From assembly GCF_900106535.1 (NCBI RefSeq), contig NZ_FNOH01000001.1, forward strand, positions 744,001 to 808,000: a stretch of DNA of 64,000 bases, given 5' to 3'. Shown one piece after another: positions 54,896 through 63,695 of the stretch; position 1 is the first letter of the stretch; the number at the start of each line of letters is the position of its first letter. The notes beneath the pieces are model-generated. The model saw only the letters and a program-made list of their open reading frames with translations, ran no database searches and was not told the DNA's origin. The DNA comes from Myxococcus xanthus. Lineage in GTDB: Bacteria > Myxococcota > Myxococcia > Myxococcales > Myxococcaceae. Position numbers and translations under genes: made by a program.

Positions 54896-56251
54896 TCATC
54901 GGTTGAAGGGGTACTCCTGAATCCAGTTGAAGCCCCGGTTGAGCAAGAGGAACTTGGACTCATCCACCCGCGTGAGGCGGACCTCGATGGCGGCCTCCTG
55001 GAGCGTGCCCTGGAGGACGAGTTGGTTCGCGTCCGAGCGTGTGTAGGCGAGCACGAACTTCTTCGCGGTGTCGTCCTGGCCGTCGATGAGGGTGAGCGTC
55101 TTCTTCGGTGCGTCTTCCTCCAGTCCGAAGGACTTCACGGTGTCGTCCAGGTGCTTGATGTTCATCCGGCCGAAGCGGCTGACGGCCACCGCCTTCCACC
55201 GCCGGGCGTCTCCGGACGTGGCATCCAGGTGCTGCCCGTCTTGGGTGAAGGAGTCGACCGTGTAGTAGCCGTAGAATGGGGGACGCGGCGCGGAGTCCCC
55301 GTACTTGCGGATGAACTCCAGCCGCGAGCTCCCAAATCCGTAGGCGATGCCGCCCACCACCAGGACCTTCATCACGAGCCCGGCGCCACTCAGCCATCGC
55401 GAAGGTGGGAACGGCGGCTGGAGCGGGCGAGGCTGCGTGGCACGGTTGAGCACCAGCACGTCGAGCAGCCGCCGGGCATCGGGCAGCACCAGGAACAGCG
55501 ACATCAGCAGCAGGTGGGACGAATAGAGTTTGACGGGGACGTCGTAGAAGAAGTTGAGCGCCACCACGTTGACCATGACGCCCGCGACGACGAGCGCGCC
55601 CAGCGTCGTTGTGCGCCGGAAGAGCAGCAGGCAGCCGCCCAGGAACTCCGCGCCGCCCGTGAAGACATTGTAGCCCTTCGAGTAGCCCATGAAGTTCCAC
55701 AGCAGCCCCATGGGAGAGAAGTCCCCCAGTGGCTGCACCAGCCGCTCAGGGCTGGGGAAGGGGAACTGGGACTTGAAGAGCTTGGCCAGCCCGTAGGACA
55801 GCATGCTCATCGCGAGCACGTACCGGACATTCGTATGCAGCACGTCGTGGGCCTTCACGTACTCGGTGCGGCGCCGGTCGATGACGGACCAGACGCCCGT
55901 CACCGCCACGGCGACGACGAAGAACATCAGCACCTGCACGTAGTCGAACGTGGTGTCGCCGCTGCCGTTGGGCATCATGGTGATGTCCGTGGACAGCCGC
56001 AGCACGTGCTTGCCGACCCAGGGCACCACGGCCTTCCAGAGCCCCTCCTGGAACGAGGTGATGAAGTCACCCAGGACGGGGATGAGGTCCAAGGGGAACG
56101 GGAAGAAATAGAGGCCCAGGTAGGCGAAGGCGAAGCGGAAGGCCAGCCGCCGCGCGAGACTCCAGGCTTCGGGCGCGGAAGGTGTCACGCTCGCTTCGGA
56201 CGCTGCAGGCTGGGGCTCGGGGACCGAGGACAGTGGGGCCGTGGCGCTCAT
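54896..56251 (-). CDS. DoxX-like integral membrane protein
   Basis: 451 residues with about eight hydrophobic segments. RYVLAMSMLSYGLAKLFKSQ and FTGGAEFLGGCLLLFRRTTT with LGALVVAGVMVNVVALN resemble DoxX/DoxD membrane subunits; the C-terminal about 120 residues are a soluble domain. Role unknown; last gene of the DprE operon on this strand. Stops 1 base from the convergent gene. Confidence 0.75.
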   Translation of the reverse strand: MSATAPLSSVPEPQPAASEASVTPSAPEAWSLARRLAFRFAFAYLGLYFFPFPLDLIPVLGDFITSFQEGLWKAVVPWVGKHVLRLSTDITMMPNGSGDTTFDYVQVLMFFVVAVAVTGVWSVIDRRRTEYVKAHDVLHTNVRYVLAMSMLSYGLAKLFKSQFPFPSPERLVQPLGDFSPMGLLWNFMGYSKGYNVFTGGAEFLGGCLLLFRRTTTLGALVVAGVMVNVVALNFFYDVPVKLYSSHLLLMSLFLVLPDARRLLDVLVLNRATQPRPLQPPFPPSRWLSGAGLVMKVLVVGGIAYGFGSSRLEFIRKYGDSAPRPPFYGYYTVDSFTQDGQHLDATSGDARRWKAVAVSRFGRMNIKHLDDTVKSFGLEEDAPKKTLTLIDGQDDTAKKFVLAYTRSDANQLVLQGTLQEAAIEVRLTRVDESKFLLLNRGFNWIQEYPFNR

Positions 56252-56369
56252 GGTGGGCTGGCCCGACAGTCTATCCGGAATATCCCAGGTGCTTTCCAGT
56301 CGCCCCCGTTACTTCGGAGGCGCTCCCCTGACGGGCCTTGTCTCGGCGCCAGAGGGCGGCCCTGCCTGC

Positions 56370-57107
56370 TCAGAGCTTCATGCGCTTGAACACGGTCTCC
56401 GGAATCGTCCGGATGATGAGCATGATGAGCGCCCAGATGCCGGGCACGTAGACTTCGTTCTTCCTCGAGTCCGCGGCGCTCAGCAGTCCGCGCGCCACCT
56501 TCTCCGGTGAGGCGAACAGCTTGTTCTTCGGCAGGTGCGCCGTCATCGGCGTGTCGACGAAGCCCGGCTTCACTGTCACCACCGCGACATTGGATTTCGC
56601 CAGCCGGTTGCGCAGGCCCTGGAGGAAGACGTTGAGCGCGCCCTTCGACGCGCCGTACACGTAGTTGCTCTGCCGGCCGCGGTCACCCGCCACCGACGAA
56701 ATCACCACCAGCGTGCCGGCCTTCTGCGCCTCGAAGCGGTTGGCCAGCACTGTGAGCAGCGACACCGCGCTCAGGAAGTTGGTGCGCAGCACCGCCTCCG
56801 TCGCCGCCCACGAGCGCTGCGCCTCCGCCTGGTCACCCAGCACGCCGTGCGCCAGCACCACGCCGTCCAGCCCGTCCAGCGCCGTGTACGCGGCCTCCAC
56901 CAGCGCCTCGTGGGTGTCGAAGTCGTTCAGGTCCACCACCTGCGACGCGACCTTCGCCGCGCCACGCGTGGCGGCGTCCTTCGTCACCGCGTCGAGGTTC
57001 GCCGCGTTGCGGCCAGTGAGGTACAGCGAGGCCCCGCGCGCGGCCAGGAGCCGCACCGTCGCCTGGGCAATGGCGCTGGTGGCGCCGAGGACGAGCACTT
57101 TCTTCAT
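56370..57107 (-). CDS. Short-chain dehydrogenase, DprE2-like
   Basis: 245 residues. Cofactor motif LGATSAIAQATVRLLAARGA, NDFDTH, VISSVAGDRGRQSNYVYGAS and catalytic YGASK (Tyr-x-x-x-Lys). The variant GATSAIA is typical of DprE2, which reduces the 2-keto intermediate of decaprenyl-phosphoryl ribose to the arabinose form. C-terminal hydrophobic helix (IWALIMLIIRTIPETV) as in DprE2. Directly follows dprE1. Confidence 0.85.
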   Translation of the reverse strand: MKKVLVLGATSAIAQATVRLLAARGASLYLTGRNAANLDAVTKDAATRGAAKVASQVVDLNDFDTHEALVEAAYTALDGLDGVVLAHGVLGDQAEAQRSWAATEAVLRTNFLSAVSLLTVLANRFEAQKAGTLVVISSVAGDRGRQSNYVYGASKGALNVFLQGLRNRLAKSNVAVVTVKPGFVDTPMTAHLPKNKLFASPEKVARGLLSAADSRKNEVYVPGIWALIMLIIRTIPETVFKRMKL

Positions 57108-57131
57108 GGGGAGCGAATCTCGGAAAGAAGG

Positions 57132-58526
57132 TCAGCGGATGGCAAGCAGGGACCGCGGCGGCGGGGATGCCGTCTCGCCTCGCTCCGCGGCCAGGGAAAA
57201 GGGCAGGGACACCGGATTCACCCGCCGCCAGAACGACGAGGAGAACGACGGGTCCACGTACTGCATGAAGCGCTCCCGCTGCGGAAAGTACGCCGCGAAG
57301 TTCTCCGGGCTCATCCGCGCGTCCTTCGCCGGGTACACCGCGCCGCCCGCCTGCCGCGTCAGTTGGTCCAGGTCCTCCACCAGCTTCCACGTCTTCTCGC
57401 CGCGGTTTGCGAAGTCCATGGCCAGCGTCACGCCCTCGCGCGGGAAGGACAGCCACCCCGGCGAGGGAATGTCACCGAACGTCTTCAGCACGGAGAGGAA
57501 GCTGGGCAGTCCGCCGCGCGAGCTGCGCTCCAGGATTTCCTTCAGCGCGTCCCGCGCGGTGGAGTAGGGCACCACGCATTGGAACTGGAGGAAGCCGCGC
57601 CGGCCATAGATGCGGTTCCACGCGTAGATGGCGTCCAGCGGGTAGAAGAACGGGTCGTAGTGCGTCAGCCGCTGCTTCGGCTTGCCGTTCTGCCGGTGGT
57701 AGTAGAGCCAGTTGAAGGCGGACACCGACAGGCGGTTGAGGCAGAAGGCCGGCATGTCCATGGGCACCGCCAGCCCCACGCCGTGCGACAGGTGGCTCCT
57801 GGCCAACGGCAGCCCGTCGAACTGTGGCGGCGCGAAGTTGCCCCGGTACAGGAGCCCCCGTCCCAGCTTCTTGCCCCGGGCCAGGCAGTCCACCCACGCC
57901 ATGGTGAACTCGTAGTCCTTCTCCGACGCGCGGGCGACGTCGAGGAACCCATCCAGGTTCCCGAAGGGCACCGTCTCCTGGAGCACGTACGGGTTGCTGA
58001 TGGGCGTGAGCTGCACCTCGGCCCACGTGACGAGCCCGGTGAGGCCCAGGCCGCCAATCGTCGCGCCGTACCAGTCCGGATTCTCATCCGGCGCGCACAC
58101 CCGACGGCTGCCGTCCGAGCGCAGCAATTCGAAGCGCCGCACGTAGCGGCCGAAGGTGCCACCCCGGTGGTGGTTCTTCCCGTGCACGTCGTTGGCGATG
58201 GCGCCGCCCACCGTCACGAACTTGGTGCCCGGTGTCACCGGCAGGAACCAGCCGCGCGGAGCGGCCAGGCGCAGAATCGTGTCCAGCGACACGCCCGTTT
58301 CGCAGCGGACCACGCCGGTGGCCGGGTCGAAGGCGATGAAGCGGTCGAGCCCCGAGGTGAGCAGCAGCGTGCCCCCCGCGTTGAGGCATGAGTCGCCGTA
58401 GCTGCGCCCCAGCCCGTGGGGCAGCAGGCTACCGTCCTTCCGGGGCAGCGCATCCGTGCGCCACACCAGGGCGTGCGTCTGCTGCTCGACTTGGGGATAA
58501 CGCCCCCAGGACTCCCGTGGCTTCAT
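57132..58526 (-). CDS. DprE1-like decaprenylphosphoryl-ribose oxidase
   Basis: 464 residues, FAD-binding oxidase. HGLGRSYGDSCLN, PGTKFVTVGGAIANDVHGKN (family FAD site) and YPAKDARMSPENF with Lys401, equal to the catalytic Lys418 of mycobacterial DprE1. By alignment with LSFPxPGWNICVDF, the covalent-inhibitor Cys387 of Mtb is Ala369 here (VTLAMDF). It oxidises the 2'-OH of polyprenyl-phosphoryl ribose. In operon with the UbiA fusion and DprE2. Confidence 0.9.
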   Translation of the reverse strand: MKPRESWGRYPQVEQQTHALVWRTDALPRKDGSLLPHGLGRSYGDSCLNAGGTLLLTSGLDRFIAFDPATGVVRCETGVSLDTILRLAAPRGWFLPVTPGTKFVTVGGAIANDVHGKNHHRGGTFGRYVRRFELLRSDGSRRVCAPDENPDWYGATIGGLGLTGLVTWAEVQLTPISNPYVLQETVPFGNLDGFLDVARASEKDYEFTMAWVDCLARGKKLGRGLLYRGNFAPPQFDGLPLARSHLSHGVGLAVPMDMPAFCLNRLSVSAFNWLYYHRQNGKPKQRLTHYDPFFYPLDAIYAWNRIYGRRGFLQFQCVVPYSTARDALKEILERSSRGGLPSFLSVLKTFGDIPSPGWLSFPREGVTLAMDFANRGEKTWKLVEDLDQLTRQAGGAVYPAKDARMSPENFAAYFPQRERFMQYVDPSFSSSFWRRVNPVSLPFSLAAERGETASPPPRSLLAIR

Positions 58527-58539
58527 CGCGCCAGACCTC

Positions 58540-60012
58540 TCACGTGGCGGCCCATAGCACCAGCGCGCACACGAGCCCCACGGCGTAGCTCACCCGGTCC
58601 CTCAGGGCGAAGACGAGCGGGTCCTCGTTCACCAGCCCGCGGTGAGCCAGCAGCCACACCCGGCCCACCCAGTACAGCATCACCGGGCAGATGAGCCACA
58701 GCCGCTCTGGGTGTCCGTACAGCGCCGTCACTTCATCGGAGGTGATGTAGAGCGCCAGCACCAGCACGGACACCTGTCCCGAAGCCGCGCCCAGGCTGGC
58801 GAGCTGCTCGTAGTCCTGGGCCAGGTAGCCACGGCCATGCGCGGACGTCTCATTGGACTGCCGCAGGCGCCGGACCTCGCTCAGTCGCTTCACCAGCGCG
58901 AGCGAGAGGAAGAGGAACATGCTGAACATCATCAGCCAGCTGGACGTGGGCACGTCCACCGCGAGCGCGCCGCCGAAGATGCGCACCGTGTACAGCCCGG
59001 CCAGCACCAGCACGTCCAACATCACCACCTGCTTCAGCCGCAGTGAGTAGGCCAGCGTCAGCACGTAGTAGGTGCCCAGCAGGGCGGAGAAGGCGGGCGG
59101 CAACAGCAGGCACACCGCGGCGCCAGCCAGCAGCAGCACGGGGGCCAGCATGACGCCAGTGCTCACCGAGAGCGTGCACGCCGCGAACGGACGCTGCTTC
59201 TTCGTCGGGTGTCGCCGGTCGGAGTCCAGGTCCAGCAGGTCATTCAGCACGTACACGCTGGAGGCGCACAGGCTGAAGGCCGTAAACGCCAGCAGTGCCT
59301 GAATCAGCTTGTCCGGCTCGGTGCCCTTGTGGGCGGCCAGTAGCGGCACGAACACGAGCGCGTTCTTCGCCCACTGGTGCACGCGCAGCGCCTTCACCCA
59401 GGTGCGGAGTCGGGTGGCTGGGCGCTCGAAGACGCGGTGGACGTCGCGGCCCAGGCCTTGTGCTTGTTTCAGCACTCCGGCTGGCGCGTGGACCACGACG
59501 ATGCGGCGGCATTCACGCCACAAGGGCAGGTCCACCGCGTCGTTGCCCGCATAGTCGAAGGTGCCCAGCAGCTCCTTCAGCTTCGCCAGCTTGCGCTCGC
59601 CGGACAGGTTCACCGTCGCTTCGCTGGCGACGACGTCAGAGAAGAGACCCAGGTGCGCGGCCACGGCTTCGGCGATGCGCCGGTCCGCCGCGGTGGCCAG
59701 CACCAGCCGGCGTCCTCGGGCCTTCTCCTCGTGCAGGTATGTCAGGAACTCCTCGTGGTAGGGCAGGCTGGCTGCGTCCAGGGCGGCGCGCCGGGCCACT
59801 TCCGCCTTGAAGAAGGCCTTGCCCTTGAGCACCCACAGCGGCGCCAGAAACAGCAGCCAGGGCGCGCGTTTGAAGAGGACGAGCAGGTTCTCGTGCAGCG
59901 TGTCCGTGCGTACCAGCGTCCCGTCGAGGTCGACAGCGAGAGGGACGTCCGGAGGGTCCTCGGGAAGTGGTGTTTGCGGAAGCATGGGCAACGGTGTGAC
60001 GGGAGCCGTCAA
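58540..60012 (-). CDS. HAD phosphatase-UbiA prenyltransferase fusion (DPPR synthase type)
   Basis: 490 residues. HAD domain about 25-190: DLDGTL at 28-33, ATAADR, YAGNDAVDLPLW. UbiA domain about 200-490: RVHQWAKNALVFVPLLAAH, NDLLDLDSD (257-265; N-D-x-x-D-x-x-x-D metal motif) and nine or so helices. Mycobacteria have separate Rv3806c (UbiA) and Rv3807c (phosphatase) proteins making decaprenyl-phosphoryl ribose; here they are one chain. It joins PRPP to a polyprenyl phosphate and removes the 5-phosphate (inference). Confidence 0.88.
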   Translation of the reverse strand: MTAPVTPLPMLPQTPLPEDPPDVPLAVDLDGTLVRTDTLHENLLVLFKRAPWLLFLAPLWVLKGKAFFKAEVARRAALDAASLPYHEEFLTYLHEEKARGRRLVLATAADRRIAEAVAAHLGLFSDVVASEATVNLSGERKLAKLKELLGTFDYAGNDAVDLPLWRECRRIVVVHAPAGVLKQAQGLGRDVHRVFERPATRLRTWVKALRVHQWAKNALVFVPLLAAHKGTEPDKLIQALLAFTAFSLCASSVYVLNDLLDLDSDRRHPTKKQRPFAACTLSVSTGVMLAPVLLLAGAAVCLLLPPAFSALLGTYYVLTLAYSLRLKQVVMLDVLVLAGLYTVRIFGGALAVDVPTSSWLMMFSMFLFLSLALVKRLSEVRRLRQSNETSAHGRGYLAQDYEQLASLGAASGQVSVLVLALYITSDEVTALYGHPERLWLICPVMLYWVGRVWLLAHRGLVNEDPLVFALRDRVSYAVGLVCALVLWAAT

Positions 60013-60096
60013 AAGGACGGGCAGGGTAGCGCAGGCGTCTCCCGGGTGGGCAGGCCTCCGCGGGCAGGCACGCCAGTTCAGCGGTCGGGTGGACGC

Positions 60097-61140
60097 TCAG
60101 TCCAGTCGGGCCACCAGGAGCGTCTGCAAGGGCAGGTGCCGGATGGGGCGGCTGTTCTCGATGCGGAAGCCCGCGTCGTCCAGGAAGCCTTCCACCTCGG
60201 CGGGCGTATAGGCAGCCGCGCCAGAGGTGAGGAAGTAGTGCAAGCCAATCAACGGCGCCGCACTGGTGGGCGTGTCGGCGTTCTCGCGCAGATACTCCAG
60301 CACCGCCAGCGTCCCTCGGGGCGCCAGTGAGGCGCGCACCCGTCGCAGCAGGGCCACGTTCTGGGCGGGGGTCAGGTGGTGCATCACCTGGAAGAGCATC
60401 ACCCCGTCGTACGGGCCGCCCAGCTCCGCGGTGAGGATGTCGCCTTCGCGGTGGGTGACGAGGTGGCTCAGCCCCGCCGAGGCGATGATTTCCCGGCCCA
60501 CGCGGGCGCTGCCTTCCAAATCCAACACCGTGGCCTTCAGTCCCCGGTTGCGCAGGCACAGCTCGGCGGCGAACCAGCCGTGCGCGCCGCCCAGGTCCAA
60601 CACCTGCTTCGCACCCCGGGGCAGGGGGATGGCCGCCACGACCTCCGGCGCCGCCAGCCGCGCCATCTGGTGCATGGCGTGGATGTAGTCCCGCCAGCGT
60701 GCGTCGTCGGGCGCGAAGCCGTGGATGTCCACCGCCTGGCCAGTGCGCACCACGCCCTCCAGCCCGGTCCACCAGTCCCACTGCGCGTAGTTGAACTCCA
60801 GGAAGGCGCCCACGTAGCGGGGCGAGCGTGGGTCCAACCATCGCCTGGCGCGAGGGGCCAGCCGGTAGCGTCCACCGCGCTGACGCTCCACGGCCTCGCA
60901 CGCGATGAGGGCCTCCAGCAGCGTGCGAGTGCCCTCCTCGGACAGCTTCAGCCGCGCCGCCAGCGTCTCCGCCGACATGGGCCCGTCCGTCAGGGCTTCA
61001 TAGACGCCCAGCCGCACGCCGGCCATCAGCGTCCGCGACGCCATCATCCCGAAGAAGGCATGGGCTACTGGCTGTGGGGCCAGGTTGAACCAGTCCGCCA
61101 CGCGCTCCAGCAGGTTGTCCGCTTTGAGCCCCAGCCTCAT
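60097..61140 (-). CDS. O-methyltransferase family SAM enzyme
   Basis: 347 residues from ATG 61140. N-terminal winged-helix dimerisation domain (FGMMASRTLMAGVRLGVYEA LTDGP region), then a Rossmann fold with VLDLGGAHGWFAAELCL, ATVLDLEGSA and LFQVMHHLTPAQN. Typical of the small-molecule O-methyltransferase group (Methyltransf_2-like), but substrate unknown. It is the first gene of the minus-strand operon; 84 bases precede the UbiA fusion. Confidence 0.8.
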   Translation of the reverse strand: MRLGLKADNLLERVADWFNLAPQPVAHAFFGMMASRTLMAGVRLGVYEALTDGPMSAETLAARLKLSEEGTRTLLEALIACEAVERQRGGRYRLAPRARRWLDPRSPRYVGAFLEFNYAQWDWWTGLEGVVRTGQAVDIHGFAPDDARWRDYIHAMHQMARLAAPEVVAAIPLPRGAKQVLDLGGAHGWFAAELCLRNRGLKATVLDLEGSARVGREIIASAGLSHLVTHREGDILTAELGGPYDGVMLFQVMHHLTPAQNVALLRRVRASLAPRGTLAVLEYLRENADTPTSAAPLIGLHYFLTSGAAAYTPAEVEGFLDDAGFRIENSRPIRHLPLQTLLVARLD

Positions 61141-61150
61141 GCGTGTGCTC

Positions 61151-61501
61151 CTAACGCCTGCGCCTGTAGCCGCCCACAGCGGCCAGGCCCACGACGAGGA
61201 GCGCGGCCTGTCCACCCAGCACGCAGCCTTGCTGGTCTGCCTGGCGCACGCCAGTGTACCGGCAGCGCCCGTCATCGCAGGAGAAGCGGGGGGAACAATC
61301 CCGGCTGCTACGGCAGGACGTATTCACCCTGCCTGTACTGTCGTCTCCCTCGGGGTTGTCCCGGTCCGCGCCGCCCTCTCCCACGGAGGCGTCGGGGAGG
61401 CCCGCGTCGAGCCCCCCGTCGGATTGGGCCATGGCCCCGAGGGGCATCAGGAGGGGAAGGCAGGCCAGCAAGTGACGCAGGTGGGAGCGGAAGGGGGACA
61501 T
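61151..61501 (-). CDS. Small Cys-rich protein with MYXO-CTERM-like tail
   Basis: 116 residues from ATG 61501. Signal peptide ending AMA-QS. An Asp/Gly-rich spacer is followed by a Cys-rich block (CRSSRDCSPRFSCDDGRC, two disulfides likely) and a C-terminal signal: GC, hydrophobic helix, YRRRR. Exported and surface-anchored by inference; function unknown. Confidence 0.65.
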   Translation of the reverse strand: MSPFRSHLRHLLACLPLLMPLGAMAQSDGGLDAGLPDASVGEGGADRDNPEGDDSTGRVNTSCRSSRDCSPRFSCDDGRCRYTGVRQADQQGCVLGGQAALLVVGLAAVGGYRRRR

Positions 61502-61615
61502 CGAGGGCGTCACCCTAACCGCATGGAGGGTCGGATGCATCTTCCGCGGTGGCTGGAGCACCCGGGGGCAGATTGTCTGACCCTTCCCTTCGCATCTGGT
61601 ACGGTACGCCCCGCG

Positions 61616-62935
61616 ATGGCACCCCGAATCCTCGTCGTCGATGACAATCAGGAGCTGTTGTCCCTCCTCACGCAGCTCTTCGAGGAGGCGGGCTACGAGG
61701 TCATTGGTGCGAGCCGCGGCAAGCAGGCGGTGGAGCTGGCCAAGGCCCAGCCCCCGGCGGCGGCCGTGCTCGACATCCTGCTGCCCGACATGATGGGGTA
61801 CCACCTCGCGGACGCGCTGCGTAAGGACAACCCCCAGCTCCCGCTCCTCTTCATCACCGGCGTCTTCAAGGGTGGCAAGCACGCCGTCGAGGCGCGCACC
61901 AAGTACCAGGCCGCCGGCTACTTCGAGAAACCCTTCGAGGCTCAGAAGCTGCTCGAGGCGATGACGAAGGTGCTGCCTCCGGAGAAGCCCGCTGCAGCGG
62001 CCGCGTCGCTCCAGGACGCCTTCGAGGTGGAGCTGGACATCGACGTGGAGGAGGAAGGCCCGCAGGACGCCATGGAGCTGACCGGCCGCATCAAGGTGAC
62101 GGGCGGCGGCAACATCACGGCGGAGATTCGCGGCGCCAACCTCACGGCCAGCCCCATGCAGAAGGTGCCGGCGACGCAGGTGCGTCCGCCCACGCCGGGC
62201 CGTCCGCCGGACCCGCCGCCCGCGGGCGCACCGGGCAGCCGCCGTGGTGAAATCCGCGACAACCTGCCTTCGCTCCTCACCGCCTTCTACCTCTCCCGCG
62301 AGACGGGCGAGTTGGGCGTGCAGAAGGGCAAGGTGAAGAAGGTCGTCTACTTCGAGAAGGGCACGCCGGTGTTCGCCCTCTCCAACCTGCTCGCGGACCG
62401 CTTCGGTCAATTCCTCGTTCGCGTGGGGAAGATCAAGCCGGAGCAGCTCCAGGACGCGTCGGCGGTGGCCGCGCAGTCCAACCGCCGCACCGGTGACGTG
62501 CTGGTGGAGCGCGGGCTGCTCAAGGACACCGAGCGCCTCTACTACGTGGGCCAGCAGGTGAAGGCCGTCATCTACTCGCTCTTCGCGTGGGATGAAGGCA
62601 CGTACGTGCTGAGCTTCCGGGAGAAGGCGAGCGCGGAGTCCATCAAGCTGGACGTGCACCCGGCCAACCTCATCGTCCGGGGCATCAAGAAGCTCTACAA
62701 GCCGGAGCGCCTGCGGCGCCTGCTCCAGCCGGAGGACCGCCTCATCCCCGCCGTGGCCCCGGCCTACCAGCTCAACGAAGTGGAGCTGGAGCGGTGGGAG
62801 GCGGAGCTGCTGCCGAAAATCGACGGCAATCGCACCGTGGCGGAGCTGCTGGCCTTCGCCAACCGCCCCGAGCACGTCGTCTACGGCTTCCTGGTGGCGA
62901 TGATGTCGCTGGGCATCCTGGACAAGCGCGGGTAG
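61616..62935 (+). CDS. Response regulator receiver-DUF4388 protein
   Basis: 439 residues from ATG 61616. Receiver domain about 1-125: ILVVDDNQELL, phosphoacceptor Asp in AVLDILLPDMMG (Asp53), FITG and EKPF (Lys). A disordered Pro/Gly-rich linker (about 130-220), then DUF4388 (about 225-370; LLTAFYLSRETGELGVQKGK, YFEKGTPVFALSN) and a C-terminal helical part. DUF4388 with a receiver occurs in PatA-like and gliding-control proteins. The partner kinase is not in the window. Confidence 0.88.
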   Translation: MAPRILVVDDNQELLSLLTQLFEEAGYEVIGASRGKQAVELAKAQPPAAAVLDILLPDMMGYHLADALRKDNPQLPLLFITGVFKGGKHAVEARTKYQAAGYFEKPFEAQKLLEAMTKVLPPEKPAAAAASLQDAFEVELDIDVEEEGPQDAMELTGRIKVTGGGNITAEIRGANLTASPMQKVPATQVRPPTPGRPPDPPPAGAPGSRRGEIRDNLPSLLTAFYLSRETGELGVQKGKVKKVVYFEKGTPVFALSNLLADRFGQFLVRVGKIKPEQLQDASAVAAQSNRRTGDVLVERGLLKDTERLYYVGQQVKAVIYSLFAWDEGTYVLSFREKASAESIKLDVHPANLIVRGIKKLYKPERLRRLLQPEDRLIPAVAPAYQLNEVELERWEAELLPKIDGNRTVAELLAFANRPEHVVYGFLVAMMSLGILDKRG

Positions 62936-62949
62936 CCGCCGCGCCGTCC

Positions 62950-62973
62950 GTCCCCGCCGTCATGGGCGGGGAC
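62950..62973. terminator. Hairpin between convergent genes
   Basis: GTCCCCGCC (62950-62958) and GGCGGGGAC (62965-62973) form a perfect 9-bp stem with a six-base loop, placed between the response-regulator stop and the convergent transporter stop. No T-tract in either direction. Confidence 0.45.
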
Positions 62974-62986
62974 ACCACGCCGGGGC

Positions 62987-63634
62987 TCAGCCGCCGACCA
63001 GCCGCGAGCCAATCCAGAACAGCCCCAGCGCGCCGGAGCCCACGGCCACCACGCGCTGCACCCAGCGGGTGATTTGCGCGTTCAGCCGGGCGATGCCCTC
63101 CGCGAAAATCAACCCCACCACGCCCATGCCGATGAGGATGCCCAGCGCGAAGCCGGGCAGGTACATCCATGCGGCCGCGCTCATGCTGCCACCCACCAGC
63201 AGCGGAGGCAGTGCCAGTAGCAGCGAGCGCACGCCGCTGACGGCCATCAGCGCGCCAGCGGTGGTGCTCACCGTGTGCACGTGCTGGTGCGGCTCCTGGG
63301 TGTGGCCGGGCAGGTGCGGGTGTCCGTGGTCCAGGCTGCTGGGGAACAGCAGGGCGGCCACCGCGAGGGCCACCAGCACGGCGCCGCCGAAAATCTCGGC
63401 CCAGCGCTCGAAGGTTTCTGAAAGGCCCACGCCCGCCAGGATGCAGAGCGCGGCGATGCCGCCCAGCATGACGGCGTGTCCCAGCGCGAACCGTACGGCG
63501 GTGGCGATGGCGGCGCGGCGCCGGCCTCCCCCCAGGGTTCCGAGGGTGGCCATGGCGGCGCAGTGGTCCGGGCCCACGGCGTGGAGCATGCCTTGGGACA
63601 GGCCAAGCAGGAAGGCGAGGAGAATGGGCTGCAC
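62987..63634 (-). CDS. NicO/UreH-like nickel-cobalt type membrane transporter
   Basis: 215 residues from GTG 63634 (ATG 63697 would overlap the divergent gene). Six hydrophobic helices; HAVGPDHCAAM is the H-x4-DH metal motif of NiCoT/NicO transporters, with a His-rich loop (DHGHPHLPGHTQEPHQHVH) consistent with metal handling. Likely exports or imports Ni/Co; direction unknown. Confidence 0.8.
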   Translation of the reverse strand: MQPILLAFLLGLSQGMLHAVGPDHCAAMATLGTLGGGRRRAAIATAVRFALGHAVMLGGIAALCILAGVGLSETFERWAEIFGGAVLVALAVAALLFPSSLDHGHPHLPGHTQEPHQHVHTVSTTAGALMAVSGVRSLLLALPPLLVGGSMSAAAWMYLPGFALGILIGMGVVGLIFAEGIARLNAQITRWVQRVVAVGSGALGLFWIGSRLVGG

Positions 63635-63695
63635 GACGCGGCACCCTAGCCGTGCTTCAATCGGGAGGCCAGCAGGAGAGGAGAACCGACCCTTC

